From Oscillospiraceae bacterium (GTDB lineage Bacteria > Bacillota > Clostridia > UBA1381 > UBA9506), in assembly GCA_015068905.1 (NCBI GenBank), contig SVJQ01000011.1, positions 1 through 52,893 of the forward strand: a DNA stretch of 52,893 nucleotides. The letters run 5' to 3'. Shown piece by piece: positions 17,106-25,274 of this stretch. Every line of letters begins with the position of its first letter. Positions within the stretch are counted from its first letter, which is position 1. A model generated the notes under the pieces. That model saw only the letters and a program-made list of their open reading frames with translations, did no database searches and was not told the DNA's origin. Position numbers and translations under genes: made by a program.

Positions 17106-18122
17106 ATGAAACGATATGCAATTTACGGCGCCGGCTCTTTAGGGACTGTTCTCGGTGCTTACATAACCAAAAGCGGTGTCCCCATTGACCTCGTTAATCG
17201 CAACACAGCTCACGTAGAGGCCTTGCAGAAAAATGGAGCACAAATTTCCGGCACGGTAGAAATGACCGTTCCCGTAACAGCTATGACCCCCGACAAAATG
17301 GAGGGCCAATATGATATCATCCTGCTTCTTACAAAACAGCTTCACAACAAAGAGGTTGTCACATTTTTAAAAGACTACCTTGCCCCTGACGGTGTTTTAG
17401 TCACCCTGCAAAATGGCATTCCAGAACCCGAAATCGCTGAAATTATCGGTGAAAACAGAACCGTAGGCTGTGTGGTGGAATGGGGTGCAACCCTTACCTC
17501 CCCCGGCAAATGCCTGCTGACAAGCGAAGCTGAAAGTCTATCCTTCCACATGGGCAGAATGAAGGGTATTTCCGATGGAAAGTTTAAGGAAGTTAAAGAA
17601 CTGCTTGAGCTTATGTGTCCGGTTCATGAAGAACCAAACCTGATCGGTGCCCGTTGGTCAAAGCTGTTAATCAACGCCACGTTCTCAGGTCTAGGCACAG
17701 TGGTTGGCGGTGTTTTCGGTGATGTTTCCGAAAATAAAAACGCCCGCAAGGTTGCCATTCGTTGTATGAAGGAGTGCATCGACGTTGGCCACGCCACCGG
17801 TGCTGAGTTTGCACCGGTACAAGGCAAAAACATTGTCGGATTGTTTTACTACAAAGGTGCTCTCAAACGCACCATCGCTACAATGCTGCTTCCCATCGCA
17901 ATGAAAAAGCACCGTAACATCGAGCCCTCAATGCTGCAGGATTTAAAAAAGCAAAAACCCTGCGAGGTTGATGCCATCAACGGTGTTGTCAGCTCTTGGG
18001 GCAAAAAATACGGTGTGCCGACTCCCATCAACGATACAATCATTGAAATCATCAAAAAAATTGAGTCCGGTGAGCTTACACCCTGCGCTGAAAATATTTG
18101 TCTCTTTGACAATATACTATAA
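17106..18122 (+). CDS. Ketopantoate-reductase-family NAD(P)-dependent oxidoreductase
   Basis: 338 aa ApbA/PanE-type protein, 3 bp after the AcnX small subunit. N-terminal Rossmann fold YGAGSLGTVLGAYI, then LLLTKQ and TLQNGIPEPE; the C-terminal helical domain contains WSKLLINATFSG (catalytic-lysine motif) and PSMLQDLKKQKPCEVDAING, typical of the family. True PanE reduces 2-dehydropantoate for CoA synthesis, but this gene sits in a dedicated operon without panB or panC, so it more likely reduces a different 2-oxo acid made by the upstream enzymes. That role is inference. Confidence 0.88.
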   Translation: MKRYAIYGAGSLGTVLGAYITKSGVPIDLVNRNTAHVEALQKNGAQISGTVEMTVPVTAMTPDKMEGQYDIILLLTKQLHNKEVVTFLKDYLAPDGVLVTLQNGIPEPEIAEIIGENRTVGCVVEWGATLTSPGKCLLTSEAESLSFHMGRMKGISDGKFKEVKELLELMCPVHEEPNLIGARWSKLLINATFSGLGTVVGGVFGDVSENKNARKVAIRCMKECIDVGHATGAEFAPVQGKNIVGLFYYKGALKRTIATMLLPIAMKKHRNIEPSMLQDLKKQKPCEVDAINGVVSSWGKKYGVPTPINDTIIEIIKKIESGELTPCAENICLFDNIL

Positions 18123-18128
18123 CAAATA

Positions 18129-18158
18129 ACCACCTGCTGCATAGCGGGTGGTTTTTTC
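18129..18158 (+). terminator. Terminator of the aconitase X operon
   Basis: Stem ACCACCTGCT (18129-18138) / AGCGGGTGGT (18143-18152), four-base loop, then six T. Confidence 0.9.
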
Positions 18159-18269
18159 TTCGGCCACTCCCCCAACATTTGTCACCCTAAAATTTTTAAA
18201 CTGTATTTACTTTGCACACGCTTTATGATACAATAAAAACACAGGGCTTCTCCCGGAAAGGATATGACT

Positions 18270-18860
18270 ATGAAACGTTTGATAAGCTTTTTTATGATAA
18301 CACTCCTTGTGCTCAGCACAATTTTCTCTGTCAGCGCTGCCCCTTTTTCAGACGTGCAGGATACTGACTATTTTGCACCGGCGGCTTCTCTTTTAAAAGA
18401 GTTTGGCGTGTTAGACGGTTACCCCGACGGCACTTTCAAACCGCAAAACTCCATCACTCGTGCTGAAATGGCAGCCATTGTCTGCCGGCTCATCGCCAAG
18501 GATGAAGAAGCCTCTCTTCTCGTCGGCGAAACTGAGTTTTTAGATGTGCCGAATGAACATTGGGCGACCGGTTACATCAATTATGCATCTTCCACCGGCA
18601 TTATAAACGGTGACGGTGATGGCAATTTCCGCCCCGGTGATCCGGTTAAGTATGAAGAAGCCATTAAAATGGTTGTCTGTGCTCTCGGATATGGTGAAGA
18701 GATTGAAATTGATCCCGAAGACTGGTCCTCCGGCTATATCAAGCTGGCTGAAGATAAAGGAATCACCAAAAACCTGACAGGGCAAAAGGGCATTGCCGCA
18801 ACCCGCGGTGATATTGCTGTTATGGCATATAACGGTGCAAATTTAAACATTCCCTATTAA
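18270..18860 (+). CDS. Small secreted SLH-domain protein
   Basis: 196 aa. The second ATG (18270) is chosen because GGAAAGG lies 8 nt before it; the first ATG is too close. Signal peptide (MKRLISFFMITLLVLSTIFS, cut near SVSA-A), then little more than SLH modules: FSDVQDTDYFAPAASLL..DGTFKPQNSITRAEM, FLDVPNEHWATGYINYA..GNFRPGDPVKYEEA, and a third, weaker unit (YIKLAEDKGITKNL..ATRGDIAVMAY). With no effector domain it may be a wall-capping or minimal S-layer component. Confidence 0.88.
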   Translation: MKRLISFFMITLLVLSTIFSVSAAPFSDVQDTDYFAPAASLLKEFGVLDGYPDGTFKPQNSITRAEMAAIVCRLIAKDEEASLLVGETEFLDVPNEHWATGYINYASSTGIINGDGDGNFRPGDPVKYEEAIKMVVCALGYGEEIEIDPEDWSSGYIKLAEDKGITKNLTGQKGIAATRGDIAVMAYNGANLNIPY

Positions 18861-18864
18861 ACAT

Positions 18865-18906
18865 AAAAAAAGAGTGAGTTTCTTCGGAAACTCACTCTTT
18901 TTTTAT
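18865..18906. terminator. Bidirectional terminator
   Basis: AAAAAAAGAGTGAGTTTC (18865-18882), TTCG loop, GAAACTCACTCTTTTTTT (18887-18904). It serves the SLH gene (+) and folC (-). Confidence 0.92.
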
Positions 18907-20187
18907 GTACTCCTGACAAGCTTTGTAATAAGTCGGCAATGCATACAGAGACCCTACACAAAAAACTCCCTGACCTGTTTTCTTTTCTGCAAAGGCACGC
19001 CGGACGGCCTGCTCCGGTTCCGGCTCTATAACTGCATCAATGCCCAGCTGTTGTGCCTCAGCAAGTAGTTCTTCTGCCGTTGCTGTGCGCGGGTTGGGAA
19101 CCGTTGTTACAATCATCCGGTCACATACCTTAGAAAACTCTTTTAGCGATGCCGTAAAATCTTTATCCCGCAGCATCCCTACCACGCCAATAAAGCTCTG
19201 AACAGGAAAGCAGGTAGCCACCGCCTGTGAAAACGCCTTGGCACCGTTTACATTATGAGCACCATCCAGCAAAACCGGCGGCTTTTCTGAAATCAGTTCA
19301 AACCGTCCCTGCCATTTTGCTTTACGAAACCCACCATATATGCAATCATCAGAAATCTCAACGCCCTTTTGGCGCAAAGTCATAAAAACAGCCAACGCCG
19401 TCACCGCGTTATATACCTGATGCCTACCACGCATAGAAAGCTGTATGTGCTTCCATTGTCCATAGCTGAAAACACAGCCTGTAGCATCACTTTTTTCAAT
19501 AACAATACTGCCAATCAGGGGCAGTACCAAAAAAGAGCCCTGTTTTTCTGCCTCTTTTTCTATCACCAAAAGGGTTTCCGTCTCCTGATCAGGATAAACC
19601 ACAATCGGACAGTTTTCCTTAAAAATACCGCATTTTTCGCGGGTAATTTCTGCAAGAGATGACCCCAAAAACTGAATATGGTCGTAATCAATTCGGGTCA
19701 GGACCGAAACCTCTGACTGCCGCATCACGTTTGTAGCATCCTTGCCGCCGCCCATACCGGCTTCTATGATAGCAAAGTCGCAGTTCTCTCTTTGAAAAAA
19801 CAGATAGGCTGCCGCTGTCATAACTTCAAATTCTGTCGGATGTAAAAGTCCCTCCTGCTCCATTGCATCTGCCTGCTCCGCCACCTTCTGCATAATGTCT
19901 GCAAAATCATCCTCCGAGATATCTTGACCATCAAGCTTAATCATCTCGCGGTGATGAAACAAAAACGGAGATGTGAAAAAACCAACCCGATAGCCGGCTT
20001 CCGCTAAGACAGATTGCACAAAGCAACCCACAGAACCTTTCCCGTTTGTTCCGGCAAGATGAATAATCCGAAGCGAGTTCTGAGGATTTTCCAACCGCTT
20101 CAAAAGCTCTCTGACTGTGTCAAGCCCAGGCTTACTGCCTAGGGCGGAACATCGTTTTAAATAGGTTATGCTCTCCTGATAATCCAT
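18892..20187 (-). CDS. folC: Folylpolyglutamate synthase / dihydrofolate synthase
   Basis: 431 aa Mur-ligase-type ATP-dependent enzyme that adds glutamate to folates. The start at ATG 20187 gives MDYQESITYL (AAGGGTGAT upstream). N-terminal P-loop HLAGTNGKGSVG, TSPFLFHHREMI, EAGMGGGKDATN (Mg and omega-loop region) and DGAHNVNGAKA are family hallmarks. It lies downstream of the VanZ gene on the same strand, with a terminator between. Whether it also has dihydrofolate synthase activity cannot be decided from the sequence. Confidence 0.92.
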   Translation of the reverse strand: MDYQESITYLKRCSALGSKPGLDTVRELLKRLENPQNSLRIIHLAGTNGKGSVGCFVQSVLAEAGYRVGFFTSPFLFHHREMIKLDGQDISEDDFADIMQKVAEQADAMEQEGLLHPTEFEVMTAAAYLFFQRENCDFAIIEAGMGGGKDATNVMRQSEVSVLTRIDYDHIQFLGSSLAEITREKCGIFKENCPIVVYPDQETETLLVIEKEAEKQGSFLVLPLIGSIVIEKSDATGCVFSYGQWKHIQLSMRGRHQVYNAVTALAVFMTLRQKGVEISDDCIYGGFRKAKWQGRFELISEKPPVLLDGAHNVNGAKAFSQAVATCFPVQSFIGVVGMLRDKDFTASLKEFSKVCDRMIVTTVPNPRTATAEELLAEAQQLGIDAVIEPEPEQAVRRAFAEKKTGQGVFCVGSLYALPTYYKACQEYIKKE

Positions 20188-20202
20188 ACGTATCACCCTT
20201 GT

Positions 20203-20244
20203 AAAAAATCCTCTTCTTATACTTGTCAGCACAAAAAGAGGATT
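20203..20244 (-). terminator. Terminator after the VanZ-family gene
   Basis: On the minus strand AATCCTCTT (from 20244) pairs with AAGAGGATT (to 20207) around a 20-nt loop, followed by six T. Confidence 0.65.
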
Positions 20245-20715
20245 CTATCTTTTCTTTATAATAATTGTTTTCCATATCCGTCCACAAGCAACGACAAGAA
20301 AAATGCCTATAACGGCACCAAAACCATCCAGTAATACATCGGTTATCTGACCGCTTCTTCCGGATACAAAAAGCTGATGCAACTCATCGCTGGCACCATA
20401 GAGAACGGACGCGCCCAAGGCAATCAGGCAACCACGCTTCGTGTTCGCGCAATAGGTTTTGTATAGTAAAAATGTCAGCGCACCCAATACCAAATATAAA
20501 CCAACATGCGCTGTTTTGCGAACCGCATTATGGGCTTTGCTTTCAAAGGTGACCATATCACGCCCGGACACATTGTTATCCGTTAAGCTGTGAATGATCT
20601 CCGCATTAATTTTGCCGCTGATTGCCGCAGATTTTTTTGCCGGCTGTGCCGAAAAACAAAAAATACCAACCGCCCACAGTATGGTTACAGACCATAAAAT
20701 AATGCGTTTCCACAT
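20245..20715 (-). CDS. VanZ-family membrane protein
   Basis: 156 aa. The start at 20715 (GAGGTCACTATG) gives MWKRIILWSVTILWAVGIFC. About four membrane segments; the VanZ motif region includes FSAQPA, KTAHVGLYLVLGALTFLL, GASDELHQLF and GRSGQITDVLLDGFGAVIG. VanZ-like proteins are linked to teicoplanin resistance in enterococci, but most have no known role. It follows cpsB by 7 bp and is probably part of the envelope operon starting at 23079. Confidence 0.85.
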   Translation of the reverse strand: MWKRIILWSVTILWAVGIFCFSAQPAKKSAAISGKINAEIIHSLTDNNVSGRDMVTFESKAHNAVRKTAHVGLYLVLGALTFLLYKTYCANTKRGCLIALGASVLYGASDELHQLFVSGRSGQITDVLLDGFGAVIGIFLVVACGRIWKTIIIKKR

Positions 20716-20722
20716 AGTGACC

Positions 20723-21448
20723 TCATTCCACCACTTCACGATAAATGGGTTTATTTTGCAGAATTTTTTCACCGTTATCTAAAATTTCATTCAGCACATC
20801 CTCACCAAGAGATTTCCGAATAATGCGACACGCTTTTGAAAGCTCGCAACGTCTGTCCCGACTGTTATGACAGTCAGAACCCAAAATCGTAAAAGCATTA
20901 CGTTTTGCAAATGCTTTGACAATGCTTCGGGATGAAAAACTAAGCAATGCCCCTGCGTTGACCTGAATCAACACATCGCTCTTTAAAATTTTATCAACAA
21001 ACTTTAAATTACGTGGTGTCGTAATGTAACGGTCCAGATGAGCAATAATCGGACGAAGCTTATGCTTTGCCGAAAGCTGATACAGTTCCTCGTATATCCA
21101 CTCATTCCAGAATTCAAAAGGCAACTCAATCAAAATATAATTTGTGCCTGCAATACAAAGCCTTTCCGGGTGTCTTTTACTTGAAAACCCATAGTACAAT
21201 TCAACTTCAGCCGCCGGAATAATGTCAGGGATTTCCTCACCAATCTCGCGTTTAACCAGCTCAATTGCTGCATCACGATTGTTAACAAAATCTGAAATAG
21301 AAGTGTGCTTCAAATAATGTGGTGTTGCCACCACTGCACGAATGCCCTGCTCTTTTTGAGAAACAAGAAGCTTGCGGGCCTCTTCAATGTCCTGAGCACC
21401 ATCATCAATGCCGGGCAGGACATGTGCATGAAAATCAATTAAGTCCAT
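20723..21448 (-). CDS. CpsB/YwqE-type PHP-family protein-tyrosine phosphatase
   Basis: 241 aa, manganese-dependent polymerase-and-histidinol-phosphatase fold. DFHAHVLPGIDDGA at the N-terminus, ATPHYL, PAAEVELYYG, PIIAHLDRY and ILGSDCHNS provide the metal ligands. In Gram-positive capsule systems CpsB dephosphorylates the tyrosine kinase CpsD. The kinase (21486) and its membrane activator (22372) lie directly upstream, so that substrate is very likely here too. Confidence 0.93.
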   Translation of the reverse strand: MDLIDFHAHVLPGIDDGAQDIEEARKLLVSQKEQGIRAVVATPHYLKHTSISDFVNNRDAAIELVKREIGEEIPDIIPAAEVELYYGFSSKRHPERLCIAGTNYILIELPFEFWNEWIYEELYQLSAKHKLRPIIAHLDRYITTPRNLKFVDKILKSDVLIQVNAGALLSFSSRSIVKAFAKRNAFTILGSDCHNSRDRRCELSKACRIIRKSLGEDVLNEILDNGEKILQNKPIYREVVE

Positions 21449-21485
21449 ATTTTCTCCAATCCTGACCTACTATTAACAAACCAGA

Positions 21486-22385
21486 TTATTTTTCCTGATT
21501 GGAATGTGAATAAGGCACCCGATGGGTGTGAGTAGAACGGTAATTACCATAACGGTAAGCATGACCGTAGCCGTATTTATATCCATAACGATAGCTATAC
21601 TGTTTTCCGCCGTAACGATATCCGTACTTATACTTATAACGGTTATAGGTATAATCACGCATATCTGCCGAGCTGTTTAAGATATAGCCTAAAATCTTAA
21701 TTTCACCAAATTCCAAAGCGGAAATTGCCTGCTGCAACGAATCACTGGTAGTATAATTCTGACGAACAACAATAATAGCACCGGTCATCAGCTTTGCAAT
21801 AGAAACAGGGTCTGTTACAATATTAATCGGCGGTGAGTCAACAAAAATATAATCATATTCTTCCGAGAAAATCTCCAGCATTTTCTCCATAGCAGGAGAA
21901 ATTAAAAGCTCAGAAGGATTCGGCGGAATATGGCCACCGGTAATACAGTCCAAATTATATTTATCCAGATGCTGTACAATTTCGTGAGGATCCTCAATAA
22001 ACCCACCTAAATATTCAGCCATACCATTTTCGTTAGGTAAGTCTAAATACTGGTGAAGCTTAGGACGACGCAAGTCTGCCTCAATAATCAATGTTCTCAC
22101 ACCGGTTTGTGCAAAGGTAATCGCAAGGTTTGTCGAAGTGGTCGACTTACCTTCCTTTGCCACAGAGCTTGTAATAATAATCTTTTTACAGCCCTTCTCC
22201 GATGCAGTTGTAAACATCAGGTTGGTTCTGGCAGCCTTATAAGCTTCCGTCACACTAAAATGTGTATCATCAGAGATAATATTGCGCCGGATATCTTTTT
22301 TATCATTGTCCTTCTGCTTTTTATCCCGGCTGAAAAACTTTTCCTTCAAGCTTTTCTTTTTTGCTACACTTTCACTTTTTGCCAT
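21486..22385 (-). CDS. CpsD/YwqD-type bacterial tyrosine kinase with a Tyr-rich tail
   Basis: 299 aa BY-kinase. A lysine-rich N-terminus (1-35), then DTHFSVTEAYKAARTNLMF, Walker A SSVAKEGKSTTSTNLA, Walker A' LIIEADLRRPKLH and Walker B IFVDSPP. The last ~55 residues are a low-complexity tail with 17 tyrosines mixed with Arg, Lys and Gly (YKYKYGYRYGG and similar), the autophosphorylation cluster, longer than the usual 4-7 tyrosines. The start overlaps the end of the chain-length/activator gene by 14 bp. Phosphorylation state in this family controls exopolysaccharide export length. Confidence 0.93.
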   Translation of the reverse strand: MAKSESVAKKKSLKEKFFSRDKKQKDNDKKDIRRNIISDDTHFSVTEAYKAARTNLMFTTASEKGCKKIIITSSVAKEGKSTTSTNLAITFAQTGVRTLIIEADLRRPKLHQYLDLPNENGMAEYLGGFIEDPHEIVQHLDKYNLDCITGGHIPPNPSELLISPAMEKMLEIFSEEYDYIFVDSPPINIVTDPVSIAKLMTGAIIVVRQNYTTSDSLQQAISALEFGEIKILGYILNSSADMRDYTYNRYKYKYGYRYGGKQYSYRYGYKYGYGHAYRYGNYRSTHTHRVPYSHSNQEK

Positions 22386-23079
22386 TTTTCTTCTCCTCTA
22401 ATCGGGTATAGTCAATATCCGGAATAACGCCTAACAACGGCAGTTCTCGTACTTCCATCATATCGCCTTCAACCTTAACACGGCTGTCAAATACATCCAG
22501 CAAAAATACCAGAAGCATGCTAAGTGCCGCGCCTGCCAAAAAGCCGACAGCAACATTCTGAACATGATTGGGGGAAGACGGTGCCTTCGGCTTGGTTGCC
22601 TTATCAACCACCTTAACATTACCGGCTTCTACAATGCTTAAAATCTGTTTCTGCGCGCCCTCTAAAACTGCATCAACCAGAATGTAAGAATGTTCCTTAT
22701 CATGGCTTTTGACACGAACTTCAAGAATTTCAGTTTCATTCAAGGGGGTCAGGGTAAGCATACCCTTAATCTGACCCACTGAGTACGGTAGTCCGCTTGC
22801 CTCCTTCACCGATGTCAAAAACGTGTCAGAGGTTAAAATCGGAATACAGGTAAGAGCCAACTGCTGAGATGTTGCAATATCTGTCAGGTTTACGTTTTGT
22901 GACCTTTGCAGTGTATTATTGTTAACATACAAAGAACCACGTGACGTATATGTAGGCTCAATATACTGTGTTGAAATACCAAATGCTAAAACGGCGCCGG
23001 CAACAGCTGCAAGAGCAATCCGCCACCAATGAAATAAGAATAGCTTCGCAATTTCGACAACACTAATTCTTTCGCTCAA
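22372..23079 (-). CDS. Wzz/CapA/YveK-type chain-length regulator and kinase activator
   Basis: 235 aa with two membrane segments, near residues 20-37 and 175-195, and an extracellular loop between, as in the Wzz domain (ISVVEIAKLFLFHWW.., then PSSPNHVQNVAVGFLAGA with the Pro-rich motif before TM2). The cytoplasmic C-terminus, VREVLPLLGVIPD-like in this family, activates the BY-kinase. No ATG fits; TTG at 23079 with AGGAG 10 nt upstream is the best start, and an upstream TTG at 23118 is less likely. No glycosyltransferase or flippase genes follow. Confidence 0.88.
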   Translation of the reverse strand: MSERISVVEIAKLFLFHWWRIALAAVAGAVLAFGISTQYIEPTYTSRGSLYVNNNTLQRSQNVNLTDIATSQQLALTCIPILTSDTFLTSVKEASGLPYSVGQIKGMLTLTPLNETEILEVRVKSHDKEHSYILVDAVLEGAQKQILSIVEAGNVKVVDKATKPKAPSSPNHVQNVAVGFLAGAALSMLLVFLLDVFDSRVKVEGDMMEVRELPLLGVIPDIDYTRLEEKKNGKK

Positions 23080-23295
23080 GGGAATCAATCTCCTATTCTT
23101 TTCTCTGTTTTTATACAAAACAGTTTTTTCTGCACATAACGCAAGTCATTATACATTATACAACACTCATAAAAAAAATTCAAGAGTTTTTTAACAGTTT
23201 CCTTTGATATTTTCTGCATCTTTTTCCGATTTACTCCAAAAAACGAAAATCGTTGGAATAAAAATCCAAATAAGCAAATTCTTTCAACAAACTTC

Positions 23296-23324
23296 TTTAC
23301 AAAGCATTGAATTTTCTTTATAAT
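23296..23324 (+). promoter_or_regulatory. Promoter of the CBM9-like gene
   Basis: TTTACA (23296-23301), 17 bp, TATAAT (23319-23324). The 23080-23371 divergent region is very AT-rich and otherwise shows nothing recognisable. Confidence 0.7.
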
Positions 23325-23371
23325 AAAACTATATATTTTTCGCTAATAACTTAATAAAAAGGAGAATAACC

Positions 23372-24001
23372 ATGAAGAAAACCTATATCATAAAAAAAGT
23401 GAACGGTCCGGTTGCGGAAGCTCATTGGCAAACCGCAGCGGTTGCCGATATTGACTTTGTCCCCTGGAACGGTGCGCATCCGTATCCCTATAAAACCACA
23501 ACACAGCTTCTTTACACCGATGAGGCAATCTACATCCGTCAGGAAACAAACGAAAGACCTCTGACTGCCCGCTATAACAAGCCTGCCGACCCGGTGAACG
23601 AAGATAGCTGTATGGAGTTCTTCATCGCCCCCAATACGGACGATCCCCAGCTTCATTATTTTAACTTTGAAATTAATCCTTTAGGTGTTGGCCAGATGAT
23701 GTTCGGCATTAACCGCAACGAATTTATCAGACCTACTGTTGATTGGAAAATTTTTGATATCAAAAGCGTTATCACTCCTGACACTTGGCAGCTCACCTAC
23801 AAGATTCCCTTCTCCTTCTTGCTGGAGTATGTGGAAAAAATCACAGATGAGGCTGCAGGTAATTTTTACAAATGCGGTGATTGCTCCGTAATTGAGCATT
23901 ACGCCACCTGGAACCCGCTTCTTTGTGAGGAAGAGGATTTCCATCGCACCGAATATTTCGGCAAACTGATTTTTGAAGAAGGAATTTCTGTCAACCGATA
24001 A
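23372..24001 (+). CDS. Carbohydrate-binding family 9-like protein
   Basis: 209 aa all-beta protein resembling the CBM9-like/DOMON group (EAHWQTAAVADIDFVPWNG, TQLLYTDEAIYIRQE, DSCMEFFIAP, FNFEINPLG, and a C-terminal HRTEYFGKLIFE). No signal peptide is present, so it is cytoplasmic or exported by another route. Such proteins often appear beside sugar-utilisation genes; here it sits between the capsule-kinase operon and an SLH protein. AAGGAGAA precedes the ATG. Confidence 0.72.
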   Translation: MKKTYIIKKVNGPVAEAHWQTAAVADIDFVPWNGAHPYPYKTTTQLLYTDEAIYIRQETNERPLTARYNKPADPVNEDSCMEFFIAPNTDDPQLHYFNFEINPLGVGQMMFGINRNEFIRPTVDWKIFDIKSVITPDTWQLTYKIPFSFLLEYVEKITDEAAGNFYKCGDCSVIEHYATWNPLLCEEEDFHRTEYFGKLIFEEGISVNR

Positions 24002-24090
24002 AAAAATGACCGTTTTTGACAAAAAATTTCACTTATAGTTTTTCCCGATTATTCAAAACTAGCCTTAGAATCTTTTTTTTGGAGGCAGTT

Positions 24091-25218
24091 ATGAATAAAA
24101 AATTTTTAGCAAGTCTGTGCTGTCTTTCATTCCTTCTGACGGGTGTGGTTTTCCCTGCCCGGGCAGAAAGAGTGAACGACCCACTGGTTGCTAATGACTT
24201 TACAAAGCAAACACCCAAAAACACAACATTAAATTTTACAATCCGCGATTTTACAGACAGTGTCAATCCCCCCGCAGGCGGCAGTTTAAGCCACATCACA
24301 CTAGCTCAGCTTACCAATGAAGCTGCCGGAACTCTCCGTTTGGGGACAGAACCTGCCAAGGCCGGCTCAGCCATCGCAACAGACAAATTAGATCAGCTTA
24401 ATTTTGTACCCGCCAAGGACTTTGTTGGTGAAGCCATCTTCACATGGGATGCTCACTACGGCACCGATGCTGTTTCTCCCTACCCCTCTGCAGTCACCAT
24501 TGTCATCGGCGCGGGGCAGGATACCCCCGAAGATCCGGGCACGCCCCCACCCACACCAACACCACCCGAAACCCCGGAACCACCTGATGATACCCCTACG
24601 CAAAAACCCCTTCAGTATGAAGATATGCTGGAACATTGGGGTGCCTATTCTGCCGGTATGCTGGGCGCTGAAGGCATCATAGTCGGCGAAGAAATCGGCG
24701 GTCACTTTTACTTTTATCCTGATAAAGTCTTAACACGAATCGACTTTATCATTCTGGCAAACAGCATCTTTGGCATCAAAACAAAGGACAGTTTAGCCGG
24801 AAACCCCTTTGCAGACACCGGCGTACCGTCTTATATGCTCCGTCAGGCGATTGCTGCCTATGAAAACGGCATTATTGCCGGCACCAAACAAAACGGGCAG
24901 CTCTATTTAAACCCCTATGACAAACTGACCCGTGCTGAGGCTGCAAAGATATTGGATAACGGTCTTGCACTTGAGCATCCGGCAACTGAGCCGCTCAGTT
25001 TTGCTGATTCAGCTTCCATCCCCACCTGGGCAGAGCAAGCTGTTAAGAATATGGAAGCCTACGGCATTGTAAAAGGATACAGCGACAATACCTTCCGCCC
25101 CTATGGCATCATCACCAAAGCACAGGCGGCAGAGCTGTTATATCAAACCTTTAAGTACCAAAATCACGCCCGTAAAACCCAAAGTGTTTTTAATAAAGTT
25201 TTTTACGGATCAAAATAA
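24091..25218 (+). CDS. SLH-anchored protein with Ig-like domain and proline-rich linker
   Basis: 375 aa, ATG 24091 with GGAGG upstream. Signal peptide (MNKKFLASLCCLSFLLTGVV, cut near ARA-E). Residues ~28-140 resemble a cadherin-like/Big_9 Ig repeat (VANDFTKQTPKNTTLNFTI.., LNFVPAKDFVGEAIFTW). A Pro/Thr/Glu-rich linker of ~30 residues (TPPPTPTPPETPEPPDD) spans to three SLH modules (YEDMLEHWGAYSAGML.., FADTGVPSYMLRQAI..LTRAEAAKIL, FADSASIPTWAEQAV..ITKAQAAELL). This suits a surface protein bound to the wall through its C-terminus. Ligand unknown. Confidence 0.87.
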   Translation: MNKKFLASLCCLSFLLTGVVFPARAERVNDPLVANDFTKQTPKNTTLNFTIRDFTDSVNPPAGGSLSHITLAQLTNEAAGTLRLGTEPAKAGSAIATDKLDQLNFVPAKDFVGEAIFTWDAHYGTDAVSPYPSAVTIVIGAGQDTPEDPGTPPPTPTPPETPEPPDDTPTQKPLQYEDMLEHWGAYSAGMLGAEGIIVGEEIGGHFYFYPDKVLTRIDFIILANSIFGIKTKDSLAGNPFADTGVPSYMLRQAIAAYENGIIAGTKQNGQLYLNPYDKLTRAEAAKILDNGLALEHPATEPLSFADSASIPTWAEQAVKNMEAYGIVKGYSDNTFRPYGIITKAQAAELLYQTFKYQNHARKTQSVFNKVFYGSK

Positions 25219-25224
25219 AAACGC

Positions 25225-25254
25225 AAAGCCCGACGGCTTTACCGTCGGGCTTCT
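25225..25254 (+). terminator. Terminator after the SLH gene
   Basis: AAGCCCGACGG (25226-25236) / CCGTCGGGCTT (25242-25252), five-base loop; the T tract is short (TTCTTC), so readthrough into the SDR gene is possible. Confidence 0.7.
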
Positions 25255-25274
25255 TCGAAAAAGGAGTGTCCCCT

